From Streptomyces sannanensis (lineage in GTDB: Bacteria; Actinomycetota; Actinomycetes; Streptomycetales; Streptomycetaceae), in contig NZ_BAAAYL010000001.1 in assembly GCF_039536205.1 (NCBI RefSeq), positions 6,820,001 through 6,884,000 on the forward strand: a DNA stretch of 64,000 bases, read 5' to 3'. The position numbers and the translations under genes were made by a program. The notes below the pieces were generated by a model. The model was not told the origin of the DNA. It was given only the letters and a program-made list of their open reading frames with translations, and did not search any database. Of this stretch, positions 25,519 through 34,792 are shown in pieces (position 1 is the first letter of the stretch; each line of letters starts with the position of its first letter).

Positions 25519-28290
25519 ATGCGCGGATTTCGAATCCGATCCAAGTTTTCCCTGGATGCTCGGTCCTCGGACGGTTCCGCTCGCAGCCGGCGAAAGGGCC
25601 CGCCTTCGGTGCTGAGCGTCCGTAGCGTCGTCGGCCAGATGTTCGTGCTGCAGGTGGTGGTCGTGGTGCTGCTTGCCATCGCGGCTATTGTCATGCTCGC
25701 GCTGGCAGCTCAGCGTGAGAGCACCCGCGAGGCCGGCAATCGTTCACTCGCTGTCGCGCAGGGCTTTGCCAGCTCTCCAGGAATCGTGGAGGCCCTGAAG
25801 TCACCCGATCCCACCGCGGTGCTGCAGCCGCGGGTCGAGGAGGCCGGGAAGGGCTCAGGCGTTGACTTCCTGGGCGTCTTGAACCGGGACGGAATCTACT
25901 ACGCCCTTTCCGCGCCCGGCCCCGGCGCACACACCACCACCAACATGGCTCCCCTGTTGGCGGGGCGAACCGTAAGCGAGGAGGCTGTGGGCTCTCTCGG
26001 CCCGCAGGTTCGGGTCTTCATCCCTGTCAAGGGGCCGGACGGCTCGGTGGCCGGCGTGGTCGGCGCCGGGATCACGCTCAAGCATGTCGGCGACAGGGTC
26101 AAACAGCAGCTGCCGGCCGTGCTGGGCGCTACCGCCGGCGCGGTGGCCGTCACCACGGGCGGAGCGGCAGTGCTCAGTCGACGGCTGCTGCGCCAGACCC
26201 GCGGACTTGGCCCGGCCGAGATCACCCGGATGTACGAGCACCACGACGCGGTGCTGCACTCGGTACGGGAGGGCGTGCTCATCATCGGGGGCGACGGGCG
26301 GCTGCTGCTGGCCAACGACGAGGCGCGGCGGCTGCTGGACCTGCCCGCGGACGTGGAGCGGCGCCATGTCACGAACCTGGGCTTGGAGCCGCGGATGGCC
26401 GAATTGTTGATCTCCGAGCGCGAGGCGACCGATGAGGTGCATCTGGCGGGCGACCGTCTGCTGGCGGTGAACGTGAGGCCGACCGCCCCCTACGGGGGGC
26501 CTGCCGGGAGCGCGGTGACGCTGCGGGACACCACCGAGCTACGGGCGCTGGCGGGCAGGGCGGAGGCGGCCCGGGAGCGTTTGAAGCTGCTGTACGACGC
26601 GGGGGTGCAGATCGGCACCACACTGGATGTGATGCGCACGGCCCAGGAGCTCGCCGAGGTGGCGGTCCCGCGCTTCGCCGACGTCGTCACCGTCGAGCTG
26701 CTGGAGCCGGTCCTGCGGGGCGACGAGCCCGCCGAGGGGAGCACCGAGATGCGCCGCGCGGCCGCCAGCGGCGTCGGGCAGGACTCGCCGCTCTACCCGG
26801 TGGGTGAACTCATCAGATTCGAGCCCACCACGCCGATGGCGTCGGTCGTGGCGAGCGGCCGGGCGGTCCTCGAGGCCGACCTGCGCACGGCGGACGGCTG
26901 GCAGGCCCAGGATCCCGAGCGGGCCCGGCAGGTCCTGGACTACGGCATCTGCTCGCTGATCAGCGTGCCGCTGCGGGCCCGCGGCGTGGTGCTGGGGCTG
27001 GCCGACTTCTGGCGCGCCGAGGCCTGCGAGGCCTTCGGGGAGGAGGATCTGTCCTTCGCCGAGGAGCTGGCCGCCCGGGCGGCGGTGGCCATCGACAACG
27101 CCCGTCGCTACACCCGCGAGCGCACCATGGCCGTCGCCCTGCAGCGCAGCCTGCTGCCGCGGGGGCTGCCGGAACAGAGCGCCCTGGAGGTCTCCCACCG
27201 ATATCTGCCCGCGCAGGCGGGGGTGGGCGGGGACTGGTTCGACGTCATCCCGCTGCCCGGCAGCCGGGTGGCCCTGGTCGTCGGCGACGTCGTCGGCCAC
27301 GGGGTGCACGCAGCGGCCACCATGGGCCGGCTGCGCACCGCCGTGCACAACTTCTCCGCCCTGGACATGGCCCCTGACGAGCTACTGGCCCACCTGGATG
27401 AGCTGGTCGCCCGGATCGACGCCGACGAGGCCGCCGACGAAGAGGACGGGCATGCGATCACCGGCGCCACCTGCCTGTACGCGATCTACGACCCGGTCTC
27501 CGGGGTGTGCACCATCGCACGCGCCGGCCACCTCGGCCCCGCCCTGGTCCACCCCGACGGAACTGTCACCTTCCCCGACATCCCCGTCTCACCACCCCTG
27601 GGCCTGGGTGGCAGTCTCCCGTTCGAAACCGCCGCACTGCAGCTGCCTGAGGGCAGCCGGCTGGCCCTGTACACCGACGGGCTGATCGAGGACCGCCACC
27701 GCGACCTCGACACCGGCCTGGACCTCCTGCGAGACGCCCTGTCCCACCCCGACCGCACCCCGGAACAGACCTGCCAGGCGGTTTTCGACGCCCTGCTGCC
27801 CGAGCGCCCCCGCGACGACGTCGCCCTGCTCATCGCCCGCACCCGGCTGCTGGACCCCGGCCAGGTCGCCGACTGGGACGTACCCTCCGATCCGGCGGCC
27901 GTCCCCCGCGTCCGCGCTGACGTCACCGTTCGGTTGGAGACCTGGGGCCTGGACGAGGTGGCCTTCCCTGCCGAGCTGATCGTCAGCGAGCTGGTCACCA
28001 ACGCCATCCGGTACGGCGCCCAGCCCATCCGGCTGCGCCTGCTGTACGACTGCGACAGTCTGATCTGCGAGGTCGCCGACGGCTCCAGCACCTCGCCGCA
28101 TCTGCGCCGGGCGGCGGCCACCGACGAGGGCGGCCGGGGGCTGTTCCTGATCGCCCAGTTCGCTCAGAGCTGGGGCACCCGGTACACCGCCCGTGGCAAG
28201 ATCATCTGGGCGGAGCAGTCCTTGCACCACGCAGCCGCAGAACCCGGCACCGACCTGGCCGACGTCCTCCTCGGCCAATGGGACGAATGA
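25519..28290 (+). CDS. Membrane sensor SpoIIE-family phosphatase with PAS, GAF and HATPase domains
   Basis: 923 residues. TM1 lies about 41-64, followed by an extracytoplasmic sensor to about 190 and TM2 at about 195-215. Then come PAS (about 235-340, VLIIGGDGRLLLANDEARRL), GAF (about 360-540), the PP2C-type SpoIIE domain (about 560-780, with GGDWFDVIPL, VVGDVVGHG and RAGHLGPALV carrying the metal-binding acidic residues) and a C-terminal GHKL ATPase (about 800-905, ELIVSELVTNAIRYG and GGRGLFLI) like an anti-sigma kinase. Such proteins couple an external signal to anti-sigma-antagonist (de)phosphorylation. No RsbV/RsbW-type gene is adjacent. The start lacks an obvious ribosome site, so it may be further in. 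Confidence 0.9.
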   Translation: MRGFRIRSKFSLDARSSDGSARSRRKGPPSVLSVRSVVGQMFVLQVVVVVLLAIAAIVMLALAAQRESTREAGNRSLAVAQGFASSPGIVEALKSPDPTAVLQPRVEEAGKGSGVDFLGVLNRDGIYYALSAPGPGAHTTTNMAPLLAGRTVSEEAVGSLGPQVRVFIPVKGPDGSVAGVVGAGITLKHVGDRVKQQLPAVLGATAGAVAVTTGGAAVLSRRLLRQTRGLGPAEITRMYEHHDAVLHSVREGVLIIGGDGRLLLANDEARRLLDLPADVERRHVTNLGLEPRMAELLISEREATDEVHLAGDRLLAVNVRPTAPYGGPAGSAVTLRDTTELRALAGRAEAARERLKLLYDAGVQIGTTLDVMRTAQELAEVAVPRFADVVTVELLEPVLRGDEPAEGSTEMRRAAASGVGQDSPLYPVGELIRFEPTTPMASVVASGRAVLEADLRTADGWQAQDPERARQVLDYGICSLISVPLRARGVVLGLADFWRAEACEAFGEEDLSFAEELAARAAVAIDNARRYTRERTMAVALQRSLLPRGLPEQSALEVSHRYLPAQAGVGGDWFDVIPLPGSRVALVVGDVVGHGVHAAATMGRLRTAVHNFSALDMAPDELLAHLDELVARIDADEAADEEDGHAITGATCLYAIYDPVSGVCTIARAGHLGPALVHPDGTVTFPDIPVSPPLGLGGSLPFETAALQLPEGSRLALYTDGLIEDRHRDLDTGLDLLRDALSHPDRTPEQTCQAVFDALLPERPRDDVALLIARTRLLDPGQVADWDVPSDPAAVPRVRADVTVRLETWGLDEVAFPAELIVSELVTNAIRYGAQPIRLRLLYDCDSLICEVADGSSTSPHLRRAAATDEGGRGLFLIAQFAQSWGTRYTARGKIIWAEQSLHHAAAEPGTDLADVLLGQWDE

Positions 28291-28772
28291 CGGACCCGCC
28301 GAGCGGGCCCAGGAGGCGACGGCGCGCGCTCCGCGAACACGGCCTTGCACTGCTCACGCTCGGGATGATCGCTGTCGCTGCCGAACCACCGCACTGCCAC
28401 CTCGTCGGCGGCATCGACTGGCTTGGAAAACTCAGCGACCGTGACCAGAAGATCCAGCAGTTCGGACCGCACAGGAACCTGCGGGTTGCTGGCCAGGCGA
28501 AGCAGGAACGGCAGCACTGCCGGCATGGCTGCGTTCATCTCGGTGATGCCGTTGAGAATGGAGTTGGTGAGCACTCGTTCGGCCTCGGACGCGGCGGCCT
28601 GATCGAGAAGGGCACGCAGCAGCACCGGGATCTCGGCGGGACATCCGGGGAACTCGGACCAGCGGACATCCTCACACCCGTGGAGGGCAGGATGCCCACG
28701 GCCGGCAGCAGCTGCCTGCGGGTACTCGTGGAGAAACCGAGCGACCGCCACCTCCTTGGTGGCCAGGTCCAT
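28164..28772 (-). CDS. Helical-repeat hypothetical protein with altered C-terminus
   Basis: 202 residues from ATG 28772. The first 150 residues look like an intact actinobacterial protein: EDVRWSEFPGCPAEIPVLLR, then AERVLTNSILNGITEMNAAM and LPFLLRLASNPQVPVRSELL, alternating amphipathic helices of HEAT-like type. After KAVFAERA (about 28330) the sequence becomes Ser/Arg-rich and runs into the antisense strand of the SpoIIE-type gene, so the native end has been lost and replaced. Function unknown. Confidence 0.5.
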   Translation of the reverse strand: MDLATKEVAVARFLHEYPQAAAAGRGHPALHGCEDVRWSEFPGCPAEIPVLLRALLDQAAASEAERVLTNSILNGITEMNAAMPAVLPFLLRLASNPQVPVRSELLDLLVTVAEFSKPVDAADEVAVRWFGSDSDHPEREQCKAVFAERAPSPPGPARRVRHSSHWPRRTSARSVPGSAAAWCKDCSAQMILPRAVYRVPQL

Positions 28773-29049
28773 CCCTGCACACCTGTCTGTCCCCCGTCCT
28801 GCCGCCATGGGCCCCGAGCTCCGCGTCAACCGCACTCTGGCGCGACTGGGGACGCGCACGCAAGCGGACGGCGATGCCGCCCGCTTCGAAGCCGAGCGCG
28901 GCGCCGAGCAGCCGGCCCAGGAGCAGCAGCTGTGGGAACGGCTGACCGAGCTGGGCCAACCTCCTGGCGCGGACAAACGAAGGGCAGCGGAGTCCACTCC
29001 GATCCACGGTTCCCTCCGGTCGAGGTCCGATGGGCTGGGCGTACGCACC

Positions 29050-29627
29050 CTGCCGGCACCGAGTCGGCCACGTTCCCGCGCTACTACCTGGCGGAGAACC
29101 GCGTGTACGTCGGCAGCGACAGACTTCTCGCCGAGGGTCCGTACCAGTTCAGCAAGGGCATCATCACGGCCCCGCGCCGGGTGGAGTTCTTCAAGTTCCA
29201 GAACGGCATGCTGGTGGTACGTCGACCGGTCGTACGACGACAACAACGTCAGCGCCCCCCGGGCGGCGGCCAGGCAATGGTGATCGACGCCCGTCCGGCG
29301 CCGTTCGCCTACGACGACGGCACCCGCCCGAGCAACCGGCGCCAGCCGTTCGACGCGACGTTCGGCCTGGAGGCCACCGACGTGACCTGCCTGCACAAGG
29401 AGGTCCTGCCCGGGAAGGGCGCCCAGCAGGCCGTCGTGACCAAGGAGGCGTGCGCCCCGTCGAACCCGGGCATCGCCGTGTTCGACGACAGCAACCCCAA
29501 CGCGTACTACAGCGCCGCGAACCCGCAGGGCAGCGTCAGGGGCGCGGGCCACGGCGTGAAGGTGACCGTGACCGGCGACGCCGGTGACGACCTGACGATC
29601 AGCGCGGTCAACCCGTCGGCCCACTGA
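29050..29627 (+). pseudogene. Immune-inhibitor-A type (M6) peptidase C-terminal fragment
   Basis: It reads RYYLAENRVYVGSDRLLAEG, then FQNGMLV, WYVDRSYDDNNVSA in a second frame and, back in the first, FAYDDGTRPSNRRQPFDATF through CLHKEVLPGKG to VTVTGDAGDDLTISAVNP. This is the C-terminal beta-rich domain of secreted M6 metallopeptidases. A 2-nt loss near 29217 and another indel near 29265 break it. The catalytic domain (HExxH) is not present upstream. Confidence 0.65.
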
Positions 29628-29652
29628 CGGCTCCGGCACCACACCGGCAATG

Positions 29653-29686
29653 ACGGCCGGGACGCCCCCGAGGGTGTCCCGGCCGT
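29653..29686 (+). terminator. Perfect 11-bp hairpin after the M6 fragment
   Basis: ACGGCCGGGAC (29653-29663) pairs with GTCCCGGCCGT (29676-29686), 26 bases after the stop at 29627. It is evidently the old terminator of the peptidase gene. Confidence 0.65.
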
Positions 29687-29689
29687 TGT

Positions 29690-30424
29690 GCGTTCGGCAC
29701 CGGTGAGCCGGGTGGGGCGGAGGCCGAAGGTTCGCTTGCCCTTCGCGTTGGGCAACCAGCCCAGCAACACGGCCAGTTCGACTGGCTCGACCGGCGGGTG
29801 ACTGCTCATGCCGGTGTCGCCCGACCGGCCCACCCGTGGCTGCCGGAAGTGAGCGCGGCGAGCAGGCGGCCCGCGCGGCCGGGCAGCAGCAGGAGGCAGA
29901 CCGCCGCGACGAGCGCGGTTAGGAGGGCGGGATCGGGCGCTGGAGCACGGCGAGCACGGTCACCGCGGCGATGGCGGCGATGACGACGGCGGCCTCACCG
30001 GCACCGAGGCGTCAGGATGCGGCCGGGGTCTGGGCAGCCGACTCGGCGCCTACGGGACATGTGTCTACTGCTGATGCGGCTGTCATGGGCCGATACACCC
30101 TTGTCCCTTGTCACTGTCGCGGGAACGGCACTATCTGATCCTTTTCTGGGGCGGGTGGGTTCACGGCGGTCTCCTGTCGGTGGGCGCGTGGCCGGGGAGG
30201 ACTGGGTGGGGGAGCGGGAGCTTCAGGGGACTGGTGGCGGGGCTGTCGGTATCCCGGCCGGTGCTGGTGGGGCGGTTGCTCGAGCTGGATGCGGCCGGTG
30301 GTTTGACGACGGCGCATGTGCTGGCGGGGGTGCATCCGCGGACAGGGAAGTTCCCCCGTGATCGTGGACAGTGGGTGGTTATGCTGCGGGGGAGAGGTCT
30401 TGGGTTTCTGGCGCATCCGGACCT
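29690..30424. other. No intact gene
   Basis: No convincing coding region. The frame around 30240-30390 (VSRPVLVGRLLELDAAGGLT on the plus strand) has the base composition of coding DNA but I cannot assign it. The rest looks decayed. Confidence 0.4.
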
Positions 30425-30684
30425 CTGCCTGGTGTCCGGGCATGAGCGGCTGGAGTGTTTGGCGCTGCGGGAACATGATGTGACGCGCCTGGTCGCGATG
30501 GGCCTGTCCAACGAGGAGATCTCCGATCGTCTTGTTTGTCAGACCGCTGACCGCGAAGACCCACGTCAATCGGGCCATGACCAAGCTGGCGGCTCGTGAC
30601 CGTGTCCAGCTCGCCGTCATCGCCTGTCAGTGCGGGCTGGTCGGTCCGGCAGCCGAACCGGGCCGCCCGCATCTGCCCGCGTAG
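30425..30684 (+). pseudogene. LuxR-type response-regulator HTH fragment
   Basis: LALREHDVTRLVAMGLSNEE and ISDRLV, then after a frameshift near 30537 TAKTHVNRAMTKLAARDRVQ through VIACQCGLVGP to TAG 30682-30684. It is the C-terminal DNA-binding domain of a NarL/LuxR regulator; the receiver domain is missing. Confidence 0.7.
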
Positions 30685-30831
30685 TCGCCGGCACGGTGTT
30701 GTGTGTTGTGCCCCGGCCGTAGGCCGGCGCGGCGGATACCGCGGCCGTGGTAGCCGGGAATCGCTGCGCGGGGACGACGCGCCTGGGGCTGTTTTTGGGG
30801 GATGGTTGGGGCTATGAACGGAGGTTTCGCC

Positions 30832-31209
30832 ATGATCGAAGCGCACTGCCTGACCACGAAGGACGGCGAGGAGACAGCCGTCGGGGACTGCGGCACGATC
30901 TGTGAGCTGCTGGCCGGACATGCCCTCAAAACTCTCGCGCCCGATGAGGCGCGCGTGGTGGGGGCTCACATGACGACCTGCGACGCATGCCGGGACGAGC
31001 ACGACTGCCTGGCGGCCGTGGCGGCACACCTGAACCTTCTCCGTGACGCTCTGGCCCGTGGCAAAGGCCGCAGCCGGCGGATGTACGCGGTCACCCGGGC
31101 CGACTGCGGCCATGCCTCGCCCCGTCGCCGCAGGCCCCACCGAGCGGCCTTGACCAGGCAGATCACATTGTCCCAATGGGTCAGCAGGACCACGACGTCC
31201 TTCAGGTGA
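30832..31209 (+). CDS. Zinc-finger (anti-sigma-like) protein
   Basis: 125 residues from ATG 30832, with GGAGG at 30820-30824. An HMTTCDACRDEHDCL motif (H-x3-C-x2-C plus a helix before it, residues about 43-60) is the zinc-binding anti-sigma (ZAS/zf-HC2) signature. The helix AVAAHLNLLRDAL follows. From about residue 78 the tail is Arg-rich and atypical, so the end may have been replaced. No ECF sigma gene is next to it, so its partner is unknown. Confidence 0.5.
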   Translation: MIEAHCLTTKDGEETAVGDCGTICELLAGHALKTLAPDEARVVGAHMTTCDACRDEHDCLAAVAAHLNLLRDALARGKGRSRRMYAVTRADCGHASPRRRRPHRAALTRQITLSQWVSRTTTSFR

Positions 31210-31554
31210 GCGCATCTGCCCACCACGCAAAGGCCTGGCCGGTCAGCGTCTCTGGCGGGCGGAGTTGCCCGGGGCGGCGGCCGGCGGCCACGTGCATGCC
31301 CCAGTGCGAAACCGGGTGAACCCGAACAAGGTGATCACGCACCGACCTGAGGCGATATCCGGACGCCGGGCCCAAAGAGCGGAGTTGATCTGCTCTTCGA
31401 ATGCACTCTGCGACCGTGTTGTTACGTCCCAGGAGGCACACTGATCCTACGGGGGGCTCCCTGGAGAAGGTCAGACTCTCCTGCGTCAAGAGGCTTCTGA
31501 GGTTCGCGCCCGGGCCGCAGGGCATGGCCGCCCGGCTCCCTGTCAAGCCCGCCT
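31210..31554. other. No gene recognised
   Basis: A stretch without a convincing reading frame between the zinc-finger gene and the IS110 fragment. Confidence 0.4.
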
Positions 31555-31889
31555 GCGAAGACACCGTCGCCCTCACGACCCCCTGGCTCAAGACCGCCTT
31601 ATACGTCGCCGGCTCCACCGCCGCCTGCTCCAAGGGCACTTACCTTGGCGCCCAATTCCGACGCCTGGCCCCACACCGCGGAGTCAAACGAGCCACCGTC
31701 GCCGTGGGCCACTCCATCCTCGTCGCAGCCTGGCACATCCTGCACGACCTCGTCCCCTACCGCGACCTCGGACCGGACCACTTCACCAACCGCCTCGGAA
31801 TAGACCGGCAGAAGCGACGCCTCCTCGCGCAGCTCGCCGCTCTCGGCTTCGACGTCGACCTCGCACCACGAGATGAAGCAACCGCGTGA
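31555..31889 (+). pseudogene. IS110-family transposase C-terminal fragment
   Basis: PWLKTALYVAGSTAACSKGT and YLGAQFRRLAPHRG, then VAVGHSILVAAWHILHD are the C-terminal (transposase_20) domain of IS110 transposases. The frame ends at TGA 31887-31889 after a short RLLAQLAALGFDVDL stretch. The N-terminal RuvC-like DEDD domain is missing. Confidence 0.75.
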
Positions 31890-32299
31890 CCCCGCCCAAC
31901 GCGCGCAAGCTCACCATTTTCAAGAGAGCACCGCGCACAGCCAGCCGTCAGCCGCTTACCAGCATCACCAGCAGAGTCCTGGTACTGAGGTTAGGGCGTC
32001 TCTTTCGGGTCATGGTGGGCTCGCGGTTCTGGACACGATACGGACCAGCGGTTTATGACCTGGGCCACGTGAATATGCCGTCCGAACCGCTGCTCCCTCA
32101 CCATTGGCGCATGGCGGCCATAAGGGCGATACTGAGAAGGCGTTGACGGCAGAGTGATGTGACGCTCGCGATCCTGACGTGTCCGCTGGTAGGGACTATT
32201 GTTACGTCAATTCTGTGATGGTGAAGCTGCGAGGTGTTGCAGCTCGGTTCGTAGTGCTAGCGGTGCCACCCAAGCGGTTCTTGAGAGTCTGGAGTAGTT
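31890..32299. other. AT-richer leader of the small gene pair
   Basis: No reading frame of note. It is lower in GC than the surroundings and must contain the promoter of the genes at 32300 and 32650. GGAG (32291-32294) is the ribosome site of the first. Confidence 0.4.
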
Positions 32300-32581
32300 A
32301 TGCCAGTTCGAGTAATAGTGGACGACACAGTAGCGGCGAATTCGTCAACCGACTGGTTCATCCATGGATTCACGAATAAAGAAGCCGTGACCTTCAGTAT
32401 CGTGGTTTTCCCGGGCGCGGGCGAGGGTGTCCCGAATCCGGTGGGGCACGCCACCCTCACGCAGGGGGAGTCGTTCCAGCACGTTGACGGCACGAAAGCC
32501 TACAAGATCTACATCCGGAACAATGCCCCTTTCAACTCCTGCAACTTTCGTGTTCTCGCGCTAGTCGAGTCATTGCCCTGA
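32300..32581 (+). CDS. Small unknown beta-rich protein
   Basis: 93 residues from ATG 32300, with GGAG five bases before. The sequence alternates polar and hydrophobic residues like a small beta-sandwich (VTFSIVVFPGAGEG, AYKIYIRNNAPFNS), has a single cysteine near the end, no signal peptide and no membrane segment. Codon use is less G/C-biased than in neighbouring genes, which suggests transfer from a lower-GC source. I know no family for it. Confidence 0.5.
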   Translation: MPVRVIVDDTVAANSSTDWFIHGFTNKEAVTFSIVVFPGAGEGVPNPVGHATLTQGESFQHVDGTKAYKIYIRNNAPFNSCNFRVLALVESLP

Positions 32582-32649
32582 GGATGAGAAGGTCTGTACT
32601 CGTGACAACCGAAGAGTGACCCCGACTCAACTGAAGGGTGTGAAAGGAA

Positions 32650-32859
32650 ATGGCGAAGGTGAAGGCATTTATCGTTCACGACACAGCCAGCGGTCGTATC
32701 ATATCGATAGGTCGACCGGTAGGAGGCGTGAAGGCGGTTCCAATCGCCGGAGACGGAAAGTCGGTCCTCGAAACCGAAGTCGAAGAGAGTGATATCGACG
32801 ATATGGTCGGCGGCAAGTACAGAGTGGATACCGAACGGAATTCGATCGTCGATATCTGA
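32650..32859 (+). CDS. Small unknown acidic protein
   Basis: 69 residues from ATG 32650, preceded by GAAAGGAAA. It lies 68 bases after the previous gene, probably in one operon. It begins MAKVKAFIVHDTASGRIISI and ends in a strongly acidic stretch (ETEVEESDIDDMVGG), which suggests a nucleic-acid-mimic, chaperone-like or antitoxin-like partner for the first protein. That is a guess from charge only. Codon use matches the first gene. Confidence 0.5.
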   Translation: MAKVKAFIVHDTASGRIISIGRPVGGVKAVPIAGDGKSVLETEVEESDIDDMVGGKYRVDTERNSIVDI

Positions 32860-32871
32860 ACCCGGATTGGC

Positions 32872-33245
32872 ACGGCGCGATGGGCCGGCTGTTTGCCGGG
32901 GTGCGGGCCCCGTCGACGGCGGGGTACGTGGCGTTCGTGGACATCGACCCCACTCACCGGCGGGTCTACGGCTACGCCAAGCAGGGCGCCGTCTGAAGGG
33001 TCGGCGCCCCCAGCACCCGATCCTGACGACCGCGGCCACCCCGACCTCCTGGCCGGTGATCGCTGGTCCGGCAGCGGCGGGGCAAGGCCGCCGACGCCCG
33101 CGGCGCGGCCCGTTTCACCGCCGAGGCCCTGGCCGCAGCGAAACAGGCAGGGGCCACCGGCACCGTGGTACTGCGGGCCGACAGCCAGTGCTACCACGCC
33201 GACGTATCCCGTGCGGTCTACAGCGCCTGCTCGAAGGCAGGGCGG
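32872..33245 (+). pseudogene. IS1380-type transposase fragment
   Basis: VAFVDIDPTHRRVYGYAKQG is the first catalytic-Asp region (DIDPT) of IS1380/IS1202-like DDE transposases. After frameshifts it continues ARFTAEALAAAKQAGATGTV followed by VLRADSQCYHADV (second Asp). Both flanks are lost; the right end abuts the serine-recombinase fragment. Confidence 0.6.
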
Positions 33246-33662
33246 ACCCTGATGCGGGTGCTGATCTTCTCGCTGAAGACCTTGTCCCAGAGGATGCCGT
33301 GCTTGGCGAGTGCGTCCAGCTGCGAGTCGATTTTGCCCAAGAGCGGAGCAGCGGGCGTAGCCGATGCGGATGTCCGCGCTCGGCAGGTGCGGATCGACCG
33401 CGGCGGGCACCAGGGCGCCGGGCCGCCACGGCTTCCCTGGCCCGCGGTCGACCGGCGTCTGCACCCGCAGTTCCTTCGCGAGCTTGCGCACCTTGGTGAA
33501 GCGGCCGGTGTGATAGGCGGAGGCGACCGCCCCACTACGCGAGCGGCACGGCGAGCCGGGAGCCGCCTTGCACTTCGGGCACGGATGGCGTTCGACGAGA
33601 TCGGCTTCCGACCCGGCGGACGGGGACGGCTCTTGAGAGTCCGTCCCCGGATTTTCGCACAC
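33240..33662 (-). pseudogene. Serine recombinase N-terminal remnant
   Basis: From 33662 leftwards: CPKCKAAPGSPCRSRSGAVA (a Cys4-like N-terminal extension), HTGRFTKVRKLAKELRVQTP, then IRIGYARCSALGQ, the catalytic N-terminus of resolvase/invertase-type recombinases. After a frameshift it continues SQLDALAKHGILWDKVFSEK and ISTRIRVRPAFEQAL. It ends at the IS1380 fragment. A C-terminal part of the same family is at 10991-11225. Confidence 0.65.
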
Positions 33663-33957
33663 AACGTAAGTCGCAGATCCCCACTCCTGTCACTTTTGAG
33701 TGAGAACGGCTTCTGCGACCCGATCTGGTTCTTCGCGGTCTTCGAGCGCTGCTATTTGATCTTACTCGGGCAAAGGAACGTTTGTGAGAGTAGCGCTGCG
33801 TTGAGACCATGGCCTTTGCGCTCCACTCGTCGAACTTCCGTCGTGGCTGCGGGATTCCGACCGATCCGACCGCGAGGTGGACTGTCAGTGCACCTGCCTG
33901 ACCTCGGTTGCGATCAGTCGTGGGAAGCGGCCTGAAAGGTGAAGCCGGCCGCGCCGA
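33663..33957. other. No gene recognised
   Basis: Somewhat AT-richer DNA without a supported reading frame. Confidence 0.4.
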
Positions 33958-34160
33958 GTGCCGGCATCCGATGCACGCGAAGACTTCCTACAGCGGCCTT
34001 CGGTTCTTCGCTCACGCCCCGCACGCCCCGACTGCGAGACTCGCTCGGCAGAGCGAGTCGGAGGCGCACCACCTGCTCAAGCTGGCCAGCGCCGCACGGG
34101 ACGCGGGCGCCCACGCTGAGCGGGAAGTCCGTGCGCCGGATGGCTCGTGGCGCACAGGAG
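33958..34160 (+). pseudogene. CoiA-like (nuclease-associated) fragment
   Basis: CRHPMHAKTSYSGLRFFAHA, then ESEAHHLLKLASAARDAGAH and AEREVRAPDGSWR resemble the zinc-ribbon/nuclease start of competence-protein CoiA-like genes of actinomycetes (H-F-A-H, then E-H-x-x-L-K, then W-R-A-D). The frame decays after DGSWR. No downstream domain could be read. Confidence 0.45.
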
Positions 34161-34427
34161 GAGGATTTGGTCGGTGCGGGTCCGTTTGTCGAGCTTGGCC
34201 CAACCTTCGCGTGGCGCGACGACCATCGGGAGATGACGGCGCGCTCGACGGCGTTCGGGCCTTGCCGACAAGGGAAAGAACTTCTGGTTCCGCGGCTGCA
34301 TCCGTAGGCCGATGAGACATCCGCCTGGGCCAACGACGCTAACCCGTACGCGGCGCGTCACCGCTTCGCGAGAAGCTTGTCAGTTCCAGCGGACGGCAAA
34401 AAGCAGAGGCAAAAGAGATCTCTCTCC
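34160..34427. other. Decayed region upstream of the rifampin element
   Basis: Several short frames only, probably the degraded remainder of the CoiA-like gene. Nothing functional is evident. Confidence 0.4.
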
Positions 34428-34442
34428 TTGCCACTCTTAACG

Positions 34443-34448
34443 TATAAC
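34443..34448 (+). promoter_or_regulatory. Candidate -10 box (TATAAC)
   Basis: TATAAC lies 7 bases before the Rifampin-Associated Element. No convincing -35 at 17-18 bp was found; a TTGCCA at 34428-34433 is only 9 bp away. Confidence 0.3.
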
Positions 34449-34455
34449 GCACTGG

Positions 34456-34474
34456 GGGGATTGCGGCAAGACCC
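34456..34474 (+). promoter_or_regulatory. Rifampin-Associated Element (RAE)
   Basis: GGGGATTGCGGCAAGACCC differs at two positions from the 19-bp inverted-repeat RAE (GGGGCTTGCGGCAAGGCCC) known upstream of rifampin-inactivating genes in actinomycetes. It lies 333 bases before the rph start but only 58 before a truncated glycosyltransferase frame, so its ancestral target may have been a rifampin glycosyltransferase. Known RAEs mediate rifamycin-inducible expression. Confidence 0.85.
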
Positions 34475-34531
34475 GGGTGGTGGCGCAAAATCGTCGGCCG
34501 AGGCCACAACCTGCGGAATTGGGGGCACGAC

Positions 34532-34792
34532 GTGCGTGTGTTGTCGACGTATGGGGGACGAGGTGACGTTGAACCAGTGGTGGGACTGACAGTGCGGTCG
34601 CGAGTGCTCGGGGCGGTGGTGCGGGGGTGCGCACCGCCCGACTGGGCGGAGCGATCGGCCGACTCGTCAGAGGGAGGGCAGCCAGAGACGAGGACGTGCC
34701 TGACAAGAGGTTCGACAGAGCTGGAGGCGCCGGTGATTCGATCGGCCAGTGCAGTACAACCGGACACGACTGCATCGGAGGTATCGCGATGA
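34532..34792 (+). pseudogene. Truncated MGT-type glycosyltransferase N-terminus
   Basis: GTG 34532 opens MRVLSTYGGRGDVEPVVGLT with RSRVLGAVVRGCAPPDWAER, the acceptor-domain start of macrolide/rifampin glycosyltransferases (MRVLLSTYGSRGDVEP type). The similarity fades after about 45 residues and the frame stops at 34790-34792, overlapping the rph ATG by ATGA. Given the RAE upstream, it is most likely a remnant of rgt. It may still be translated and couple translation into rph. Confidence 0.6.

Noticed and set aside
34428..34448. TTGCCA and TATAAC as a -35/-10 promoter pair
   Set aside because: The spacing is 9 bp, far from 16-18. Only the -10 is kept as a weak candidate.
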